DNA of 64,000 bases from Butyrivibrio hungatei NK4A153 (GTDB taxonomy: Bacteria > Bacillota > Clostridia > Lachnospirales > Lachnospiraceae): the NCBI RefSeq assembly GCF_000424465.1, contig NZ_AUJY01000012.1:1-64000 (forward strand). The letters are read 5' to 3'. Under the pieces are notes generated by a model. It was not told the DNA's origin and searched no databases. It saw only the letters and a program-made list of their open reading frames with translations. Below, one piece after another: positions 8,365 to 17,254 of the stretch. Within the stretch, counting starts at the first letter, position 1, and each line of letters opens with the position of its first letter. The position numbers and the translations under genes were made by a program.

Positions 8365-10977
8365 TCAGCTTTTTGTTAATGCATCAATATTGTAATTGCT
8401 ATTAGAATTCCATAGTATCCATTCGTCATAACCGGCGTCATATACGGCTTGGATTTGCGCTCGTATTTCTTTTCCCTCATATTTTATATGTCCTTTTACC
8501 CAGGTTGCGGTGAACGCTTGAAGCCATGGCCGAATAACAGCATGATTATTATTTGAAATTGGCTTTAAGATTTCATTAGATTTTTCAAGTGCTTTATTAA
8601 CCGTATCGTAAGGATGGGCATCGGGAACATCTAATTTAAATTCTCCGTCTGCATAATGAGATGGATAGATCATTGGACAGATGATATCTAAATTGGAGAC
8701 AAGATTTACATAATCCTGGCCGACGTGTTTTGAGTCTTTGTTACTATTGATTATTGTTCCAAAAACATCAGCTGATACAGGAATGTTATGTTTATGCCCC
8801 TCTTCAGTTACTTTGGCTAAGAACTCAGTGATATAATTTCTACGGGCATCATCATCATCTGAAACGAGATCATATAAGGCATCATCAGCTTTTTGTCCAA
8901 CCGGAAATCTAACATAATCAAGTTGCACTTCATCAAAACCGAGAGCACAACAACTGTTCACAAGGCTAATAATATAATTCCACACTTCTTCTTTACATGG
9001 GTTCACCCAAGCATTCCCATTGGCATCAGTTATAGGTGTATTGTCAGAAGATGTAAGAGCAAGCTCAGGATGAGCTTTTGCCAATATAGGATCTTTGAAA
9101 CAAGCTATTCTTGCAATTACATATATATCATTTTCTTTTAACTTTTTTAAAAGTGCACTAATGTCTTTTATGTAGGCAATGCCGGAGTTCATTTCTATGA
9201 CATTTTCATTATCCATTTTAAAGGTAATGTTTCCATTGTCATCTTTAACATCAAGAACAATTGTATTTAGTTCTGTTTCGTTTATAAGACTAATGATATC
9301 GTCAAGCTTATCTGTTCCGGCTGTTGGACCTGTGACATATATGCCTTTTACCTTTAAATGATTTTCTTTCCACACATCCATGTTATCAGCTGATTCTTCT
9401 ATAACAGGTGTTTCCGGTTTAATCTCATCCGTATTTTTTGTATGAGTATCTTTTTGTGATTTGGAATTAAAAAAGATAAACAAACCGAAGCAGATAATTG
9501 CGATAACTATAACAGCTACAATAATATATATTTTTTTATACCGGATATGTCCTTTATTAAATTCTCGCTTTCTCCTGTTGTATCTAATTCGGTCGCTTCT
9601 GCTATGGAATGTTCTGTTAGCTGCAATCCTTGTTGCAACAGACGCGACTAAGGTCATTAGAACAACAAAGACTCCGGCACACATAATAAGTATCTTTACA
9701 TTGATAAAAATCGAATGATACGCATTGGCTAATTGTGAGGGTGTTCCGTTCTGTTCAAAGTAGCATACATGGGCGTTTCCTATAGGGATACCTTTGTAGC
9801 TGTATATAACCTTTGCAAGAGCATTGCCTGCCTTAGCCTGTTCTTCAGGAGTAAAATCATATGAGATCTCAAAGTCGGTATCTTCAACAGATGCATTGAC
9901 GGGAAGAATAACATAATCTTTTGGATTAAGATTAAGGATTGTTCCCGATTTACCAAACACATCATTATCTGACTCAAAGAAAAGAGAATCATCCGGCATA
10001 TATCTTTTGTCCACATCAGCAACTTTCTCAGCACGGAAATTATTGAAGCCGTAATTGAAAAGTGTAACTGTATCATTGAACTGTTCCGGTGACTCATCTT
10101 TAAGTACAACACAGATAAGTCTCATACCGTCTCTTTCCGCGCATGTAACAAGAGTTTCACGGGCAAGATCTGTATAACCTGTTTTACCTCCAACGATGCC
10201 GTCATATTTAATCTCACCGTTTATAAGCTTATGCTTGTTGTGGACAGGGAATTCATCAGGCTGTGTTTCTGTTGCGGTAAAATGGTAGTTTGGAGTATTT
10301 CCGACTTTACATAACAGATCGTTACTAAAGAATTCTCTGGCGATAAGTGCAAGGTCATAGGCGCTGGTATAGTGATCGTCAGCTTGAATACCGTTGGTGT
10401 TTGAAAAGTGAGTATTCTTACATCCAAGTTCTTTTGCCCGGGAATTCATCATATCAACAAATTTGTCTATGCTTCCGCCTACATGTTCAGCGACCGCATT
10501 GGCAACTTCGTTTGCACTTCCAACCATAATTCCGAAAAGAGCTTCTTCAAGAGAAATTGATTCACCTTCATCTATTCCGAGATTAGATCCGTCTCTTGGA
10601 ACACTAAAGACAGCATCGTGAGAGAAAACAACCTGCTCATCCAATTTGGCATTCTCCACAGCAAGAAGACAAGTCATAATTTTTGTCGTACTTGCGGGAT
10701 AGAGTTTCTCATCGATATTTTTCGAATAGAGAATAGTCTTCGTATTCGCATCCATCAAAATGGCAGCTTCTGCCGGTATGACAGGTCCTTCGGGCCATCC
10801 TTGTATGGAATTACTTTGAATCGGAGCTTCTTTTTGCTTAAGTGCCTCTTCGGTGGGATCGCCTGTTTCTGCGTGGACTGCTGTTTGCAACATAAAAAAA
10901 GCTGCAAAAAACATTGAGAATGAAGCAGCGATACATCTTATTCTGTTTTTATTATGGAAGTCATTAAAAAAGTTCAT
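8365..10977 (-). CDS. D-Ala-D-Ala carboxypeptidase fused to DUF4015 glycosidase-like domain
   Basis: About 870 residues in one open frame. From the ATG at 10977 (a TTG lies six codons upstream; neither has a good RBS) there is a signal peptide ending near AVHA. An S11 penicillin-binding carboxypeptidase domain follows, with Ser96-T-T-Lys99, SAN at 154-156 and KTG at 265-267. Then come membrane span 1 (~424-446), a short Arg/Lys-rich cytoplasmic loop and membrane span 2 (~482-504). From ~540 to the end is a TIM-barrel-like DUF4015 domain (VKGIYVTGPTAG; TIVLDVKDDNG; LDYVRFP; SADVFG; ICPMIYPSHYADG). Both catalytic parts would face outside, tethered by a membrane hairpin. S11 enzymes trim peptidoglycan stem peptides; DUF4015 is a putative glycoside hydrolase. 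Confidence 0.85.
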   Translation of the reverse strand: MNFFNDFHNKNRIRCIAASFSMFFAAFFMLQTAVHAETGDPTEEALKQKEAPIQSNSIQGWPEGPVIPAEAAILMDANTKTILYSKNIDEKLYPASTTKIMTCLLAVENAKLDEQVVFSHDAVFSVPRDGSNLGIDEGESISLEEALFGIMVGSANEVANAVAEHVGGSIDKFVDMMNSRAKELGCKNTHFSNTNGIQADDHYTSAYDLALIAREFFSNDLLCKVGNTPNYHFTATETQPDEFPVHNKHKLINGEIKYDGIVGGKTGYTDLARETLVTCAERDGMRLICVVLKDESPEQFNDTVTLFNYGFNNFRAEKVADVDKRYMPDDSLFFESDNDVFGKSGTILNLNPKDYVILPVNASVEDTDFEISYDFTPEEQAKAGNALAKVIYSYKGIPIGNAHVCYFEQNGTPSQLANAYHSIFINVKILIMCAGVFVVLMTLVASVATRIAANRTFHSRSDRIRYNRRKREFNKGHIRYKKIYIIVAVIVIAIICFGLFIFFNSKSQKDTHTKNTDEIKPETPVIEESADNMDVWKENHLKVKGIYVTGPTAGTDKLDDIISLINETELNTIVLDVKDDNGNITFKMDNENVIEMNSGIAYIKDISALLKKLKENDIYVIARIACFKDPILAKAHPELALTSSDNTPITDANGNAWVNPCKEEVWNYIISLVNSCCALGFDEVQLDYVRFPVGQKADDALYDLVSDDDDARRNYITEFLAKVTEEGHKHNIPVSADVFGTIINSNKDSKHVGQDYVNLVSNLDIICPMIYPSHYADGEFKLDVPDAHPYDTVNKALEKSNEILKPISNNNHAVIRPWLQAFTATWVKGHIKYEGKEIRAQIQAVYDAGYDEWILWNSNSNYNIDALTKS

Positions 10978-11057
10978 AGTATGTAAATAATACAATACTT
11001 CCCATTCAAGGGCAAATGTTGTAAAATTCTTTATAAAGGATAGGTGGAATTTAAAAA

Positions 11058-11708
11058 ATGCGATTACGTAATATAGCGGGTTCGAGAGAAGTTATTGCTG
11101 AGAGTAAGTACACTGTTAAGGACCCTGAGCAGAAAAAAGGACTTTGGAAAAAAGAAATATTTGGAAACGATAATGAGATTCATATCGAGATAGGAATGGG
11201 CAAGGGTCGTTTCATCATGGATATGGCGGCGCTTCATCCTAATATTAATTATGTAGGAATAGAAAAATATTCGAGCGTACTTCTTCGTGCGATACAGAAG
11301 CAGGAAGAGTTGCAACTTCCAAATGTTATCTTTATAAGAATGGATGCGGAAGATATTACGGAAGTATTTGATGAATCAGAAGTTGGTAGAATTTATTTGA
11401 ACTTTTCAGATCCTTGGCCAAAGGACAGACATGCCAAAAGGCGACTTCCTTCCCGCGAGTTTCTGAAGCGATATGATAAAATATTAAAAGAGGACGGCGT
11501 TGTGGAATTTAAGACTGATAATGAAGGCCTTTTCACATTCGCACGCGATGAGGTAGAGCCTGCAGGATGGAATATTGATGCCATTACATACGACCTTCAT
11601 AATGATGAAGTCATGAACGAAGGAAATGTGATGACTGAATATGAGGAAAAGTTTTCGTCACTTGGAAATCCGATTTTTAAGTACGTGATCAGTAGAAAGG
11701 GGGACTAA
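11058..11708 (+). CDS. trmB: tRNA (guanine-N7-)-methyltransferase
   Basis: This 216-residue Rossmann-type SAM methyltransferase carries the TrmB signatures: EIGMGKGRF (SAM loop), NYVGIEKYS, and FSDPWPKDRHAKRRL. The last is the PWPKxRHxKRR catalytic/tRNA-binding motif. It makes m7G46 in the variable loop of tRNAs. AGGTGG precedes the ATG, and trxA follows 3 nt after its stop, so the two are co-transcribed. Confidence 0.95.
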   Translation: MRLRNIAGSREVIAESKYTVKDPEQKKGLWKKEIFGNDNEIHIEIGMGKGRFIMDMAALHPNINYVGIEKYSSVLLRAIQKQEELQLPNVIFIRMDAEDITEVFDESEVGRIYLNFSDPWPKDRHAKRRLPSREFLKRYDKILKEDGVVEFKTDNEGLFTFARDEVEPAGWNIDAITYDLHNDEVMNEGNVMTEYEEKFSSLGNPIFKYVISRKGD

Positions 11709-11711
11709 CCT

Positions 11712-12032
11712 ATGGACTACACGCTAAACAGTCAGAACTTCGAAGAAGAAGTTTTGAAAAGTAACTTGCCGGTGCTTGTTGATTTTGCAGCAGACTGGTG
11801 CGGACCATGTAAGATGATGTCACCTGTTATAGACGAACTTGCAGAGGAATACGAAGGAGAGCTCAAGGTCGGAAAGATAAATGTTGACCAGGCACCCGAC
11901 ATAGCTCAGAAGTACAATGTAATGTCCATTCCGATGTTCGCTTTATTCAAGAATGGAGAGCTTACTGAGACAGCAATAGGAGCTCAGAACAAGACAAAAT
12001 TACAGTCTATAATCGATAAAGTGCTGGCTTAA
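11712..12032 (+). CDS. trxA: Thioredoxin
   Basis: The 106-residue protein has the active site WCGPCK at about residues 28-33 and the cis-Pro region (MSIPMFALF), full thioredoxin length. It reduces cytoplasmic disulfides, including those of ribonucleotide reductase partners and peroxidases. RBS AAGGGGG lies 9 nt before the ATG. It is second in an operon with trmB and is followed by a hairpin terminator. Confidence 0.95.
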   Translation: MDYTLNSQNFEEEVLKSNLPVLVDFAADWCGPCKMMSPVIDELAEEYEGELKVGKINVDQAPDIAQKYNVMSIPMFALFKNGELTETAIGAQNKTKLQSIIDKVLA

Positions 12033-12048
12033 CAGTCAGCACCTTTTT
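12021..12048 (+). terminator. Terminator after trxA
   Basis: GTGCTG...CAGCAC with a 10-nt loop, followed by CTTTTT. The stem overlaps the trxA stop codon. It is short, so some read-through into the next gene is possible. Confidence 0.6.
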
Positions 12049-12066
12049 AAAGAGGAGATTAAGGTT

Positions 12067-13512
12067 TTGCCAAAGATTACAAACTTTGAAAATTATAGGA
12101 AGAGAGATGACTACGATACATACGATCCGGACGAGAGATATTATACGGGCGATATGTATGAAGACATGCAGGATTATGACAAGCATGACTACGATAGCCG
12201 TGATTATGATGGTCAGGCTTATGATGAACAGGACTATGACGGGCATGAGGATGATCAGCAGGATTACGAAGGTCAGAATTACGGACAGAGTAACCATGAT
12301 GATCAGCGTGATTATGATGACCATAACGATCATGCCAATAATCAGGACAATGTCGGTCAGACTCAGGATATACCACAGGTAAACACCGTATCTGAGAATA
12401 ATCAGCATGAGGATGCGGGTGATATCGAGATTGCCGATCCCTATAATTTTTTCAATGCGGAAGAGCGCGAGGCATATTTCCGCCAAAGAGAGCAAACTGA
12501 CGGACAACCTGAAGACCCTGATATGCAAAGAAGAGAGCGCGCAGATAATCGTGATGACAGTCGAATCCCAAGAAGAGACGACGATCGTCCTATGCGCCGA
12601 GATGATGGATATCCGCCGAGAAGAGATGATGATCGCGCAATGCGCCGTGATGACGGATACCCGCCGAGAAGAGATGACGAGCGTCCCATGCGTCGTGATG
12701 ATGGATATCCGCCGAGAAGAGATGATGATCGCCCCATGCGTCGTGATGATGGATACCCGCCGAGAAGAGATGAGGAACGTTCTATGCGCCGAGATGATGG
12801 ATACCCGCCAAGAAGAGGTGATGATCGCCCTATGCGTCGTGATGATGGATACCCGCCAAGAAGAGATGATGGCCGTCTAAGATATCGCGATGATGAATAT
12901 GCACCAAGAAGAGATGATCGTTCGAGACGTCGTGATGACGAATATATGCCGAGAAGAGACGATCGTCCGAGACGCCGTGACGAGAGAGATGATTATCGTG
13001 ATGATGATCGCTATCGCCGTCGTGGAAGAGATTATTACGAAGATGAATATGATGAAGATTATTATGATGATAACGGAATCGATGAGCAGACAAAGCTCTT
13101 GATGGTAAGAATCGCTTCTGTTGTTACCGGAATAATTATTCTCATGTGTCTTGTGTTTATTGTAAAGGCGAAGCTTATTAATAAGGTAGCTTCTCCTGAT
13201 TCTGAAAAAACAGCTACGGAATCGCAGAAAGATAAAGATGGCGATGACGATAGTGAGGATGATAACGGGGGTGGAAAAGGTGATATTGATATCCCCGAAG
13301 GATATACGGAGACAAATGATAAAGTTGTTGTAAATTATGAGTTCCTGAATCTCAGATCTTCGCCAAGCACGAGCAGTGATATCGTTACTAAGGCAAAAGA
13401 CGGAGATGAACTTAAGAGAATTGCAGTAAGCAATGACGGATCATGGGCACTTATTAATTATAAAGGTAAGGCAGTGTACGCATCTATGGATTATCTAAGC
13501 GAGAATCCTTGA
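12067..13512 (+). CDS. Repeat-rich membrane protein with extracellular SH3b domain
   Basis: The 481-residue protein starts at TTG (AGAGGAGA lies 8 nt upstream). Residues 1-110 are Asp/Tyr/Gln-rich, and 177-272 are six tandem 16-residue copies of RRDDGYPPRRDDDRPM. Degenerate 15-residue copies and an acidic Tyr stretch follow. One membrane span lies at about 344-366, then an acidic linker and a C-terminal bacterial SH3 domain (LNLRSSPSTSS...DGDELKR...WALINYKGKAVYAS). With no signal peptide, the ~340-residue disordered part is probably cytoplasmic and SH3b outside, where such domains bind cell-wall peptides. The function of the repeats is unknown. Confidence 0.75.
   Translation: MPKITNFENYRKRDDYDTYDPDERYYTGDMYEDMQDYDKHDYDSRDYDGQAYDEQDYDGHEDDQQDYEGQNYGQSNHDDQRDYDDHNDHANNQDNVGQTQDIPQVNTVSENNQHEDAGDIEIADPYNFFNAEEREAYFRQREQTDGQPEDPDMQRRERADNRDDSRIPRRDDDRPMRRDDGYPPRRDDDRAMRRDDGYPPRRDDERPMRRDDGYPPRRDDDRPMRRDDGYPPRRDEERSMRRDDGYPPRRGDDRPMRRDDGYPPRRDDGRLRYRDDEYAPRRDDRSRRRDDEYMPRRDDRPRRRDERDDYRDDDRYRRRGRDYYEDEYDEDYYDDNGIDEQTKLLMVRIASVVTGIIILMCLVFIVKAKLINKVASPDSEKTATESQKDKDGDDDSEDDNGGGKGDIDIPEGYTETNDKVVVNYEFLNLRSSPSTSSDIVTKAKDGDELKRIAVSNDGSWALINYKGKAVYASMDYLSENP
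12595..12882 (+). repeat. Six tandem 48-nt repeats encoding RRDDGYPPRRDDDRxM
   Basis: Six in-frame 48-nt units lie back to back. They differ mostly at synonymous positions and at the RPM/RAM/RSM ends, and two shorter decayed copies follow to about 12972. They sit within the coding region of the SH3b membrane protein. Confidence 0.85.
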
Positions 13513-13947
13513 GTGAAGCCAAGAGTAGAATTTATCCATTGCTTCCGATAGAGAACTTTCCGAACGTGAAAAAGTATCAGCGTGGGTGAGAATTTCATCG
13601 GAAGTGGTATCCTTGGCATAGTCTGCGATTTTTTGGGCAGAACTTGCCTCCAGCAGACGATAATCCATATTTACCAGAAGATTGTTGTGCAGGGCACTGA
13701 CACAGGTATACAGAGAAGGATATTTTTTCTGTATAAGAGAGAATTCATCAAGTATCTGTTCTCTGCTCTGTAGACAAAAGAGAATATAAACAGACTCAAC
13801 TACTTCATGAGGTTCAATTTCTTCCTGATAGGAGTTGTCTTCATAGTCATCTCTTGTTGCGTAATATTCGCAAATCTCCTGAACCAAGGCACCGACTTTT
13901 GAGTTGTCGTACAATTTCTGAAGTTCGTCAATTTTTTTATCATTCAT
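13495..13947 (-). CDS. Hypothetical cytoplasmic protein
   Basis: The 150-residue acidic, mostly helical protein has no signal peptide, membrane span or recognisable motif. It is divergent from murI (34 nt apart) and convergent with the SH3b protein gene, overlapping its last 18 nt. Codon use looks like a real gene. Function unknown. Confidence 0.6.
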   Translation of the reverse strand: MNDKKIDELQKLYDNSKVGALVQEICEYYATRDDYEDNSYQEEIEPHEVVESVYILFCLQSREQILDEFSLIQKKYPSLYTCVSALHNNLLVNMDYRLLEASSAQKIADYAKDTTSDEILTHADTFSRSESSLSEAMDKFYSWLHSRILA

Positions 13948-13981
13948 AATTAAAGTATAGCATATACAGAGGAAATCAAAA

Positions 13982-14800
13982 ATGAAGATCGGTATTTTTG
14001 ATTCCGGGATAGGTGGGCTTTCTGTGCTTCATGAAGCCTATCATTACCTTCCGGAGCAAAATTACATATTTTACGCTGATACAGAGCATGTACCGTATGG
14101 ATTAAAAACCCCGGAGCAGATCCTTAGTTATTCGATCGGCATCACGGAGTTTTTGCTTGAAAGGGGAGCGGAAGCGATAGTAGTAGCTTGTAATACCGCA
14201 ACCAGCGTAGCAATTAAGGAACTTAGGAAAAGATACAGCATTCCTATCTTGGGAATGGAACCGGCTGTAAAGCCCGCTGTTGAGGGAACGGATAAGAAGC
14301 GTATTATGGTAATCGCGACCCCCGTGACCATTAGAGAAGATAAGTTAAAAGACCTTCTGCACAGAGTAGATGAACATCACAGAGTAGACCTTCTGCCGAT
14401 GCCAAGGCTCGTTGAGTTTGCGGAAAGAGCTGAGTTTGATTCGGAAGAGGTCCTTGATTATATAAAGAAACAGTTTGAACCATATAATATGGAAGAATAT
14501 TGTGCACTTGTACTTGGATGTACGCACTTTAACTACTTTAAACCTGCGTACAGACAGATTTTTGGTGATGAGACCCTTCTTATTGATGGAAATCACGGTA
14601 CAGTAAAGCATTTAGCTGAGGTTCTCGGAATAGAATTATCTAAGGCACCAGATAATGTAGTTATTTTTGATGATGTACACAAGATGTTGGAACAATCGAA
14701 AACAGAATATTTTTATTCCGGAAAACCGATAACGAGTGAGACAGAGCTTGAACATTTGAAAATACTACATAATCGGTTAGAAAATGTAAGAAAAAAATAA
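13982..14800 (+). CDS. murI: Glutamate racemase
   Basis: The 272-residue protein has the racemase signatures: FDSGIGGLSVL at the N-terminus, VACNTATSVA with the first catalytic Cys (about residue 73), and LGCTHFNYF with the second Cys (about 180). It converts L- to D-glutamate for peptidoglycan in the cytoplasm. RBS AGAGGAA precedes the ATG. Standard length. Confidence 0.95.
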   Translation: MKIGIFDSGIGGLSVLHEAYHYLPEQNYIFYADTEHVPYGLKTPEQILSYSIGITEFLLERGAEAIVVACNTATSVAIKELRKRYSIPILGMEPAVKPAVEGTDKKRIMVIATPVTIREDKLKDLLHRVDEHHRVDLLPMPRLVEFAERAEFDSEEVLDYIKKQFEPYNMEEYCALVLGCTHFNYFKPAYRQIFGDETLLIDGNHGTVKHLAEVLGIELSKAPDNVVIFDDVHKMLEQSKTEYFYSGKPITSETELEHLKILHNRLENVRKK

Positions 14801-14853
14801 TAATTCTCCTTCTTGTTTTTTACTAGATAAAGTATTATCATAGTTATGCGACC

Positions 14854-14865
14854 ACAATATATTGT
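14854..14865. promoter_or_regulatory. NrdR box upstream of nrdD
   Basis: ACAATATATTGT is a perfect 12-nt palindrome matching the NrdR-box core (ACAcwATATwTGT type) and lies 66 nt before the nrdD start. NrdR is the ATP-cone repressor of ribonucleotide reductase genes. A possible degenerate second box (AGTATTATCATAGT, 14831-14844) lies about two helical turns upstream. Confidence 0.65.
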
Positions 14866-14931
14866 TATTCGATTAGAAAACATCGTGATTGCGAAAACAG
14901 TTTTTTTGTAAAATAAAAGAAGGGGGTTCTT

Positions 14932-17163
14932 ATGAAGATCATTAAGAGAAGCGGTAAAGAAGTTGCATTTGATGGCAATAAGATTCTTGCGGCTATTGAG
15001 AAGGCAAATAACGAAGTTACCGACGAGAAGAAATTAACCGCAGGCCAGATCAGCGACATCGAAAGAAGCGTGGAGAATCAGTGCGCATCTCTTACTCGTG
15101 CAGCAAGCGTTGAGGAAATCCAGGATATGGTTGAGGATGGACTCATGAAATCAGGCAAGTACGAGGTTGCCAGAAAATACATTACATACCGCTATAAACA
15201 TGCTCTTGTCAGAAAGTCTAACACGACTGATGAGCAGATTATGTCTCTTATTGAGTGCAATAACGAGGAAGTTAAGCAGGAAAACTCCAATAAGAATCCT
15301 ACAGTAAATAGCGTACAGAGAGATTACATGGCCGGTGAGGTTAGTAAGGACATTACCAGAAGATTTCTTTTGCCCGAAGACGTGGTAAGAGCGCATGAGG
15401 CAGGACTTATCCATTTCCATGATTCTGATTATTTCGCACAGCATATGCATAACTGTTGCCTTGTAAATCTGGAGGATATGCTTCAGAACGGAACAGTTAT
15501 TTCAGAGACAATGATAGAACGTCCCAAGAGCTTCTCTACAGCATGCAACATCGCAACACAGGCGATCGCGCAGATTGCAAGCTCACAGTACGGCGGACAG
15601 AGTATCACACTTTCACACCTTGTTCCTTTTGTTGATGTCAGCAGACAGAAATTCCGTAAGGAAGTTGCTCTCGAGTTCGAGACAGCCGGAATGAAGATCA
15701 ACAAGAAGCAGGTAAATGACATCGCAGAGATGCGTGTAAAAAAAGAAGTAGAGAGAGGATGTCAGGTAATCCAGTATCAGGTCATCACACTTATGACCAC
15801 AAACGGACAGGCACCTTTCATAACAGTTTATATGTATCTTGATGAAGTTCCCGAAGGACAGACAAGAGAAGACCTTGCCATGGTCATCGAGGAAATGCTC
15901 AAGCAGCGTATCACCGGAGTTAAGAACGAAAAGGGACAGCTTATCACACCTGCATTCCCTAAGCTTATCTACGTTCTTGACGAGGACAACATCCATGAGG
16001 ATTCCAAGTACTGGTATCTCACAGAGCTTGCTGCCAAGTGTACAGCAAAGAGACTCGTTCCCGACTACATCTCAGCTAAGAAGATGAAGGAACTTAAGGG
16101 CGGAGACGTTTATCCTTGCATGGGATGCAGAAGTTTCCTTACTCCCGACAACGAGAATGTTCCCGAAGGATTGTGCAACAAGGGCAACAAGGCTCATGCG
16201 CAGAACTACAAAGAGGGCGATCACAAATACTACGGAAGATTCAATCAAGGCGTTGTTACAATCAACCTTGTAGACGTAGCATGTACATCAAATAAGGATG
16301 AGAAAAAGTTCTGGGAGATAATGGAAGAGAGAACAGAACTCTGTAAGAGAGCACTCATGTGCAGACATGAGAGACTTCTCGGAACACCTTCCGATGTAGC
16401 TCCTATTCTTTGGCAGAACGGTGCACTTGCAAGACTTCAGAAGGGTGAGACAATCGATAATCTTCTCTTTGGAAACTATTCGACAATATCACTCGGATAT
16501 GCAGGTCTTTGCGAATGTACAAGATATATGAAGGGCGTTTCCCATACAGATGCTAAGGGAAAAGACTTCGCATTAAAAGTAATGCAGTTCCTCAACGACA
16601 AGTGTGCTAAGTGGAGAGCTGAGACAAATATTTCATTCAGCCTTTACGGAACACCTCTTGAGTCAACAACATATAAATTTGCAAAATGTCTGCAGAAGCG
16701 TTTTGGAATTATTCCTGACGTTACAGACAAAAACTACATTACAAACAGCTATCATGTTCATGTTACTGAGCAGATCGATGCATTTACAAAGCTTAAGTTT
16801 GAGTCCGAGTTCCAGGCACTTTCGCCCGGCGGAGCAATAAGCTATGTAGAAGTACCTGATATGAATAGCAATATTGAAGCGGTTATTTCAGTAATGAAAT
16901 ATATATATGAAAACATCATGTATGCTGAGCTCAATACCAAATCAGATTTCTGTCAATGCTGCGGTTATGATGGGGAGATCAAGATTGTTACAGATACAGA
17001 CGGAAAGCTTATTTGGGAGTGCCCTAATTGCGGTAACAGAGACCAGAACAAGATGAATGTAGCAAGACGTACCTGCGGTTATATCGGAACACAGTTCTGG
17101 AACCAGGGACGTACACAGGAGATCAAAGAAAGAGTGCTCCATATGGCGACACCTAAGCTTTGA
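14932..17163 (+). CDS. nrdD: Anaerobic ribonucleoside-triphosphate reductase (class III)
   Basis: The 743-residue protein has an N-terminal ATP-cone (KRSGKEVAFDGNKILAAIEKAN, residues ~4-90) for allosteric control, the catalytic barrel, a C-terminal four-Cys zinc site (CQCCG and CPNCG) and the glycyl radical loop RRTCGYIGTQFWNQGR. It makes deoxynucleotides from NTPs with formate as reductant, and needs a glycyl radical installed by NrdG. RBS AGGGGG lies 7 nt upstream. An NrdR box in the leader indicates feedback repression. nrdG follows. Confidence 0.96.
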   Translation: MKIIKRSGKEVAFDGNKILAAIEKANNEVTDEKKLTAGQISDIERSVENQCASLTRAASVEEIQDMVEDGLMKSGKYEVARKYITYRYKHALVRKSNTTDEQIMSLIECNNEEVKQENSNKNPTVNSVQRDYMAGEVSKDITRRFLLPEDVVRAHEAGLIHFHDSDYFAQHMHNCCLVNLEDMLQNGTVISETMIERPKSFSTACNIATQAIAQIASSQYGGQSITLSHLVPFVDVSRQKFRKEVALEFETAGMKINKKQVNDIAEMRVKKEVERGCQVIQYQVITLMTTNGQAPFITVYMYLDEVPEGQTREDLAMVIEEMLKQRITGVKNEKGQLITPAFPKLIYVLDEDNIHEDSKYWYLTELAAKCTAKRLVPDYISAKKMKELKGGDVYPCMGCRSFLTPDNENVPEGLCNKGNKAHAQNYKEGDHKYYGRFNQGVVTINLVDVACTSNKDEKKFWEIMEERTELCKRALMCRHERLLGTPSDVAPILWQNGALARLQKGETIDNLLFGNYSTISLGYAGLCECTRYMKGVSHTDAKGKDFALKVMQFLNDKCAKWRAETNISFSLYGTPLESTTYKFAKCLQKRFGIIPDVTDKNYITNSYHVHVTEQIDAFTKLKFESEFQALSPGGAISYVEVPDMNSNIEAVISVMKYIYENIMYAELNTKSDFCQCCGYDGEIKIVTDTDGKLIWECPNCGNRDQNKMNVARRTCGYIGTQFWNQGRTQEIKERVLHMATPKL

Positions 17164-17190
17164 TTGGTTACTGATTTAGACCTACTATGT

Positions 17191-17220
17191 AAAAGCCGGG
17201 AGAATTATCCCGGCTTTTAT
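17191..17220 (+). terminator. Hairpin terminator between nrdD and nrdG
   Basis: AAAGCCGGG-AGAATTAT-CCCGGCTTTTATT is a strong stem with a short T-run. nrdG follows 34 nt later without an obvious promoter, so it probably attenuates rather than blocks transcription. Confidence 0.7.
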
Positions 17221-17254
17221 TACAGTCTGGGAGATTTTTTAAGAAAGGCGAGAA

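Noticed and set aside
8893..10917. Plus-strand frames inside the carboxypeptidase-DUF4015 gene
   Set aside because: Short, lacking ribosome sites and fully contained in the well-supported minus-strand gene.
12441..12737. Long antisense frames across the RRDDGYPP repeats that read as Ser/Arg/Gly-rich proteins
   Set aside because: They are shadows of the repeat periodicity on the other strand; no ribosome site, and the plus-strand gene has clear domains.
12595..12882. CRISPR-like spaced repeats
   Set aside because: The 48-nt units are contiguous and in frame, with no unique spacers; they are coding repeats.
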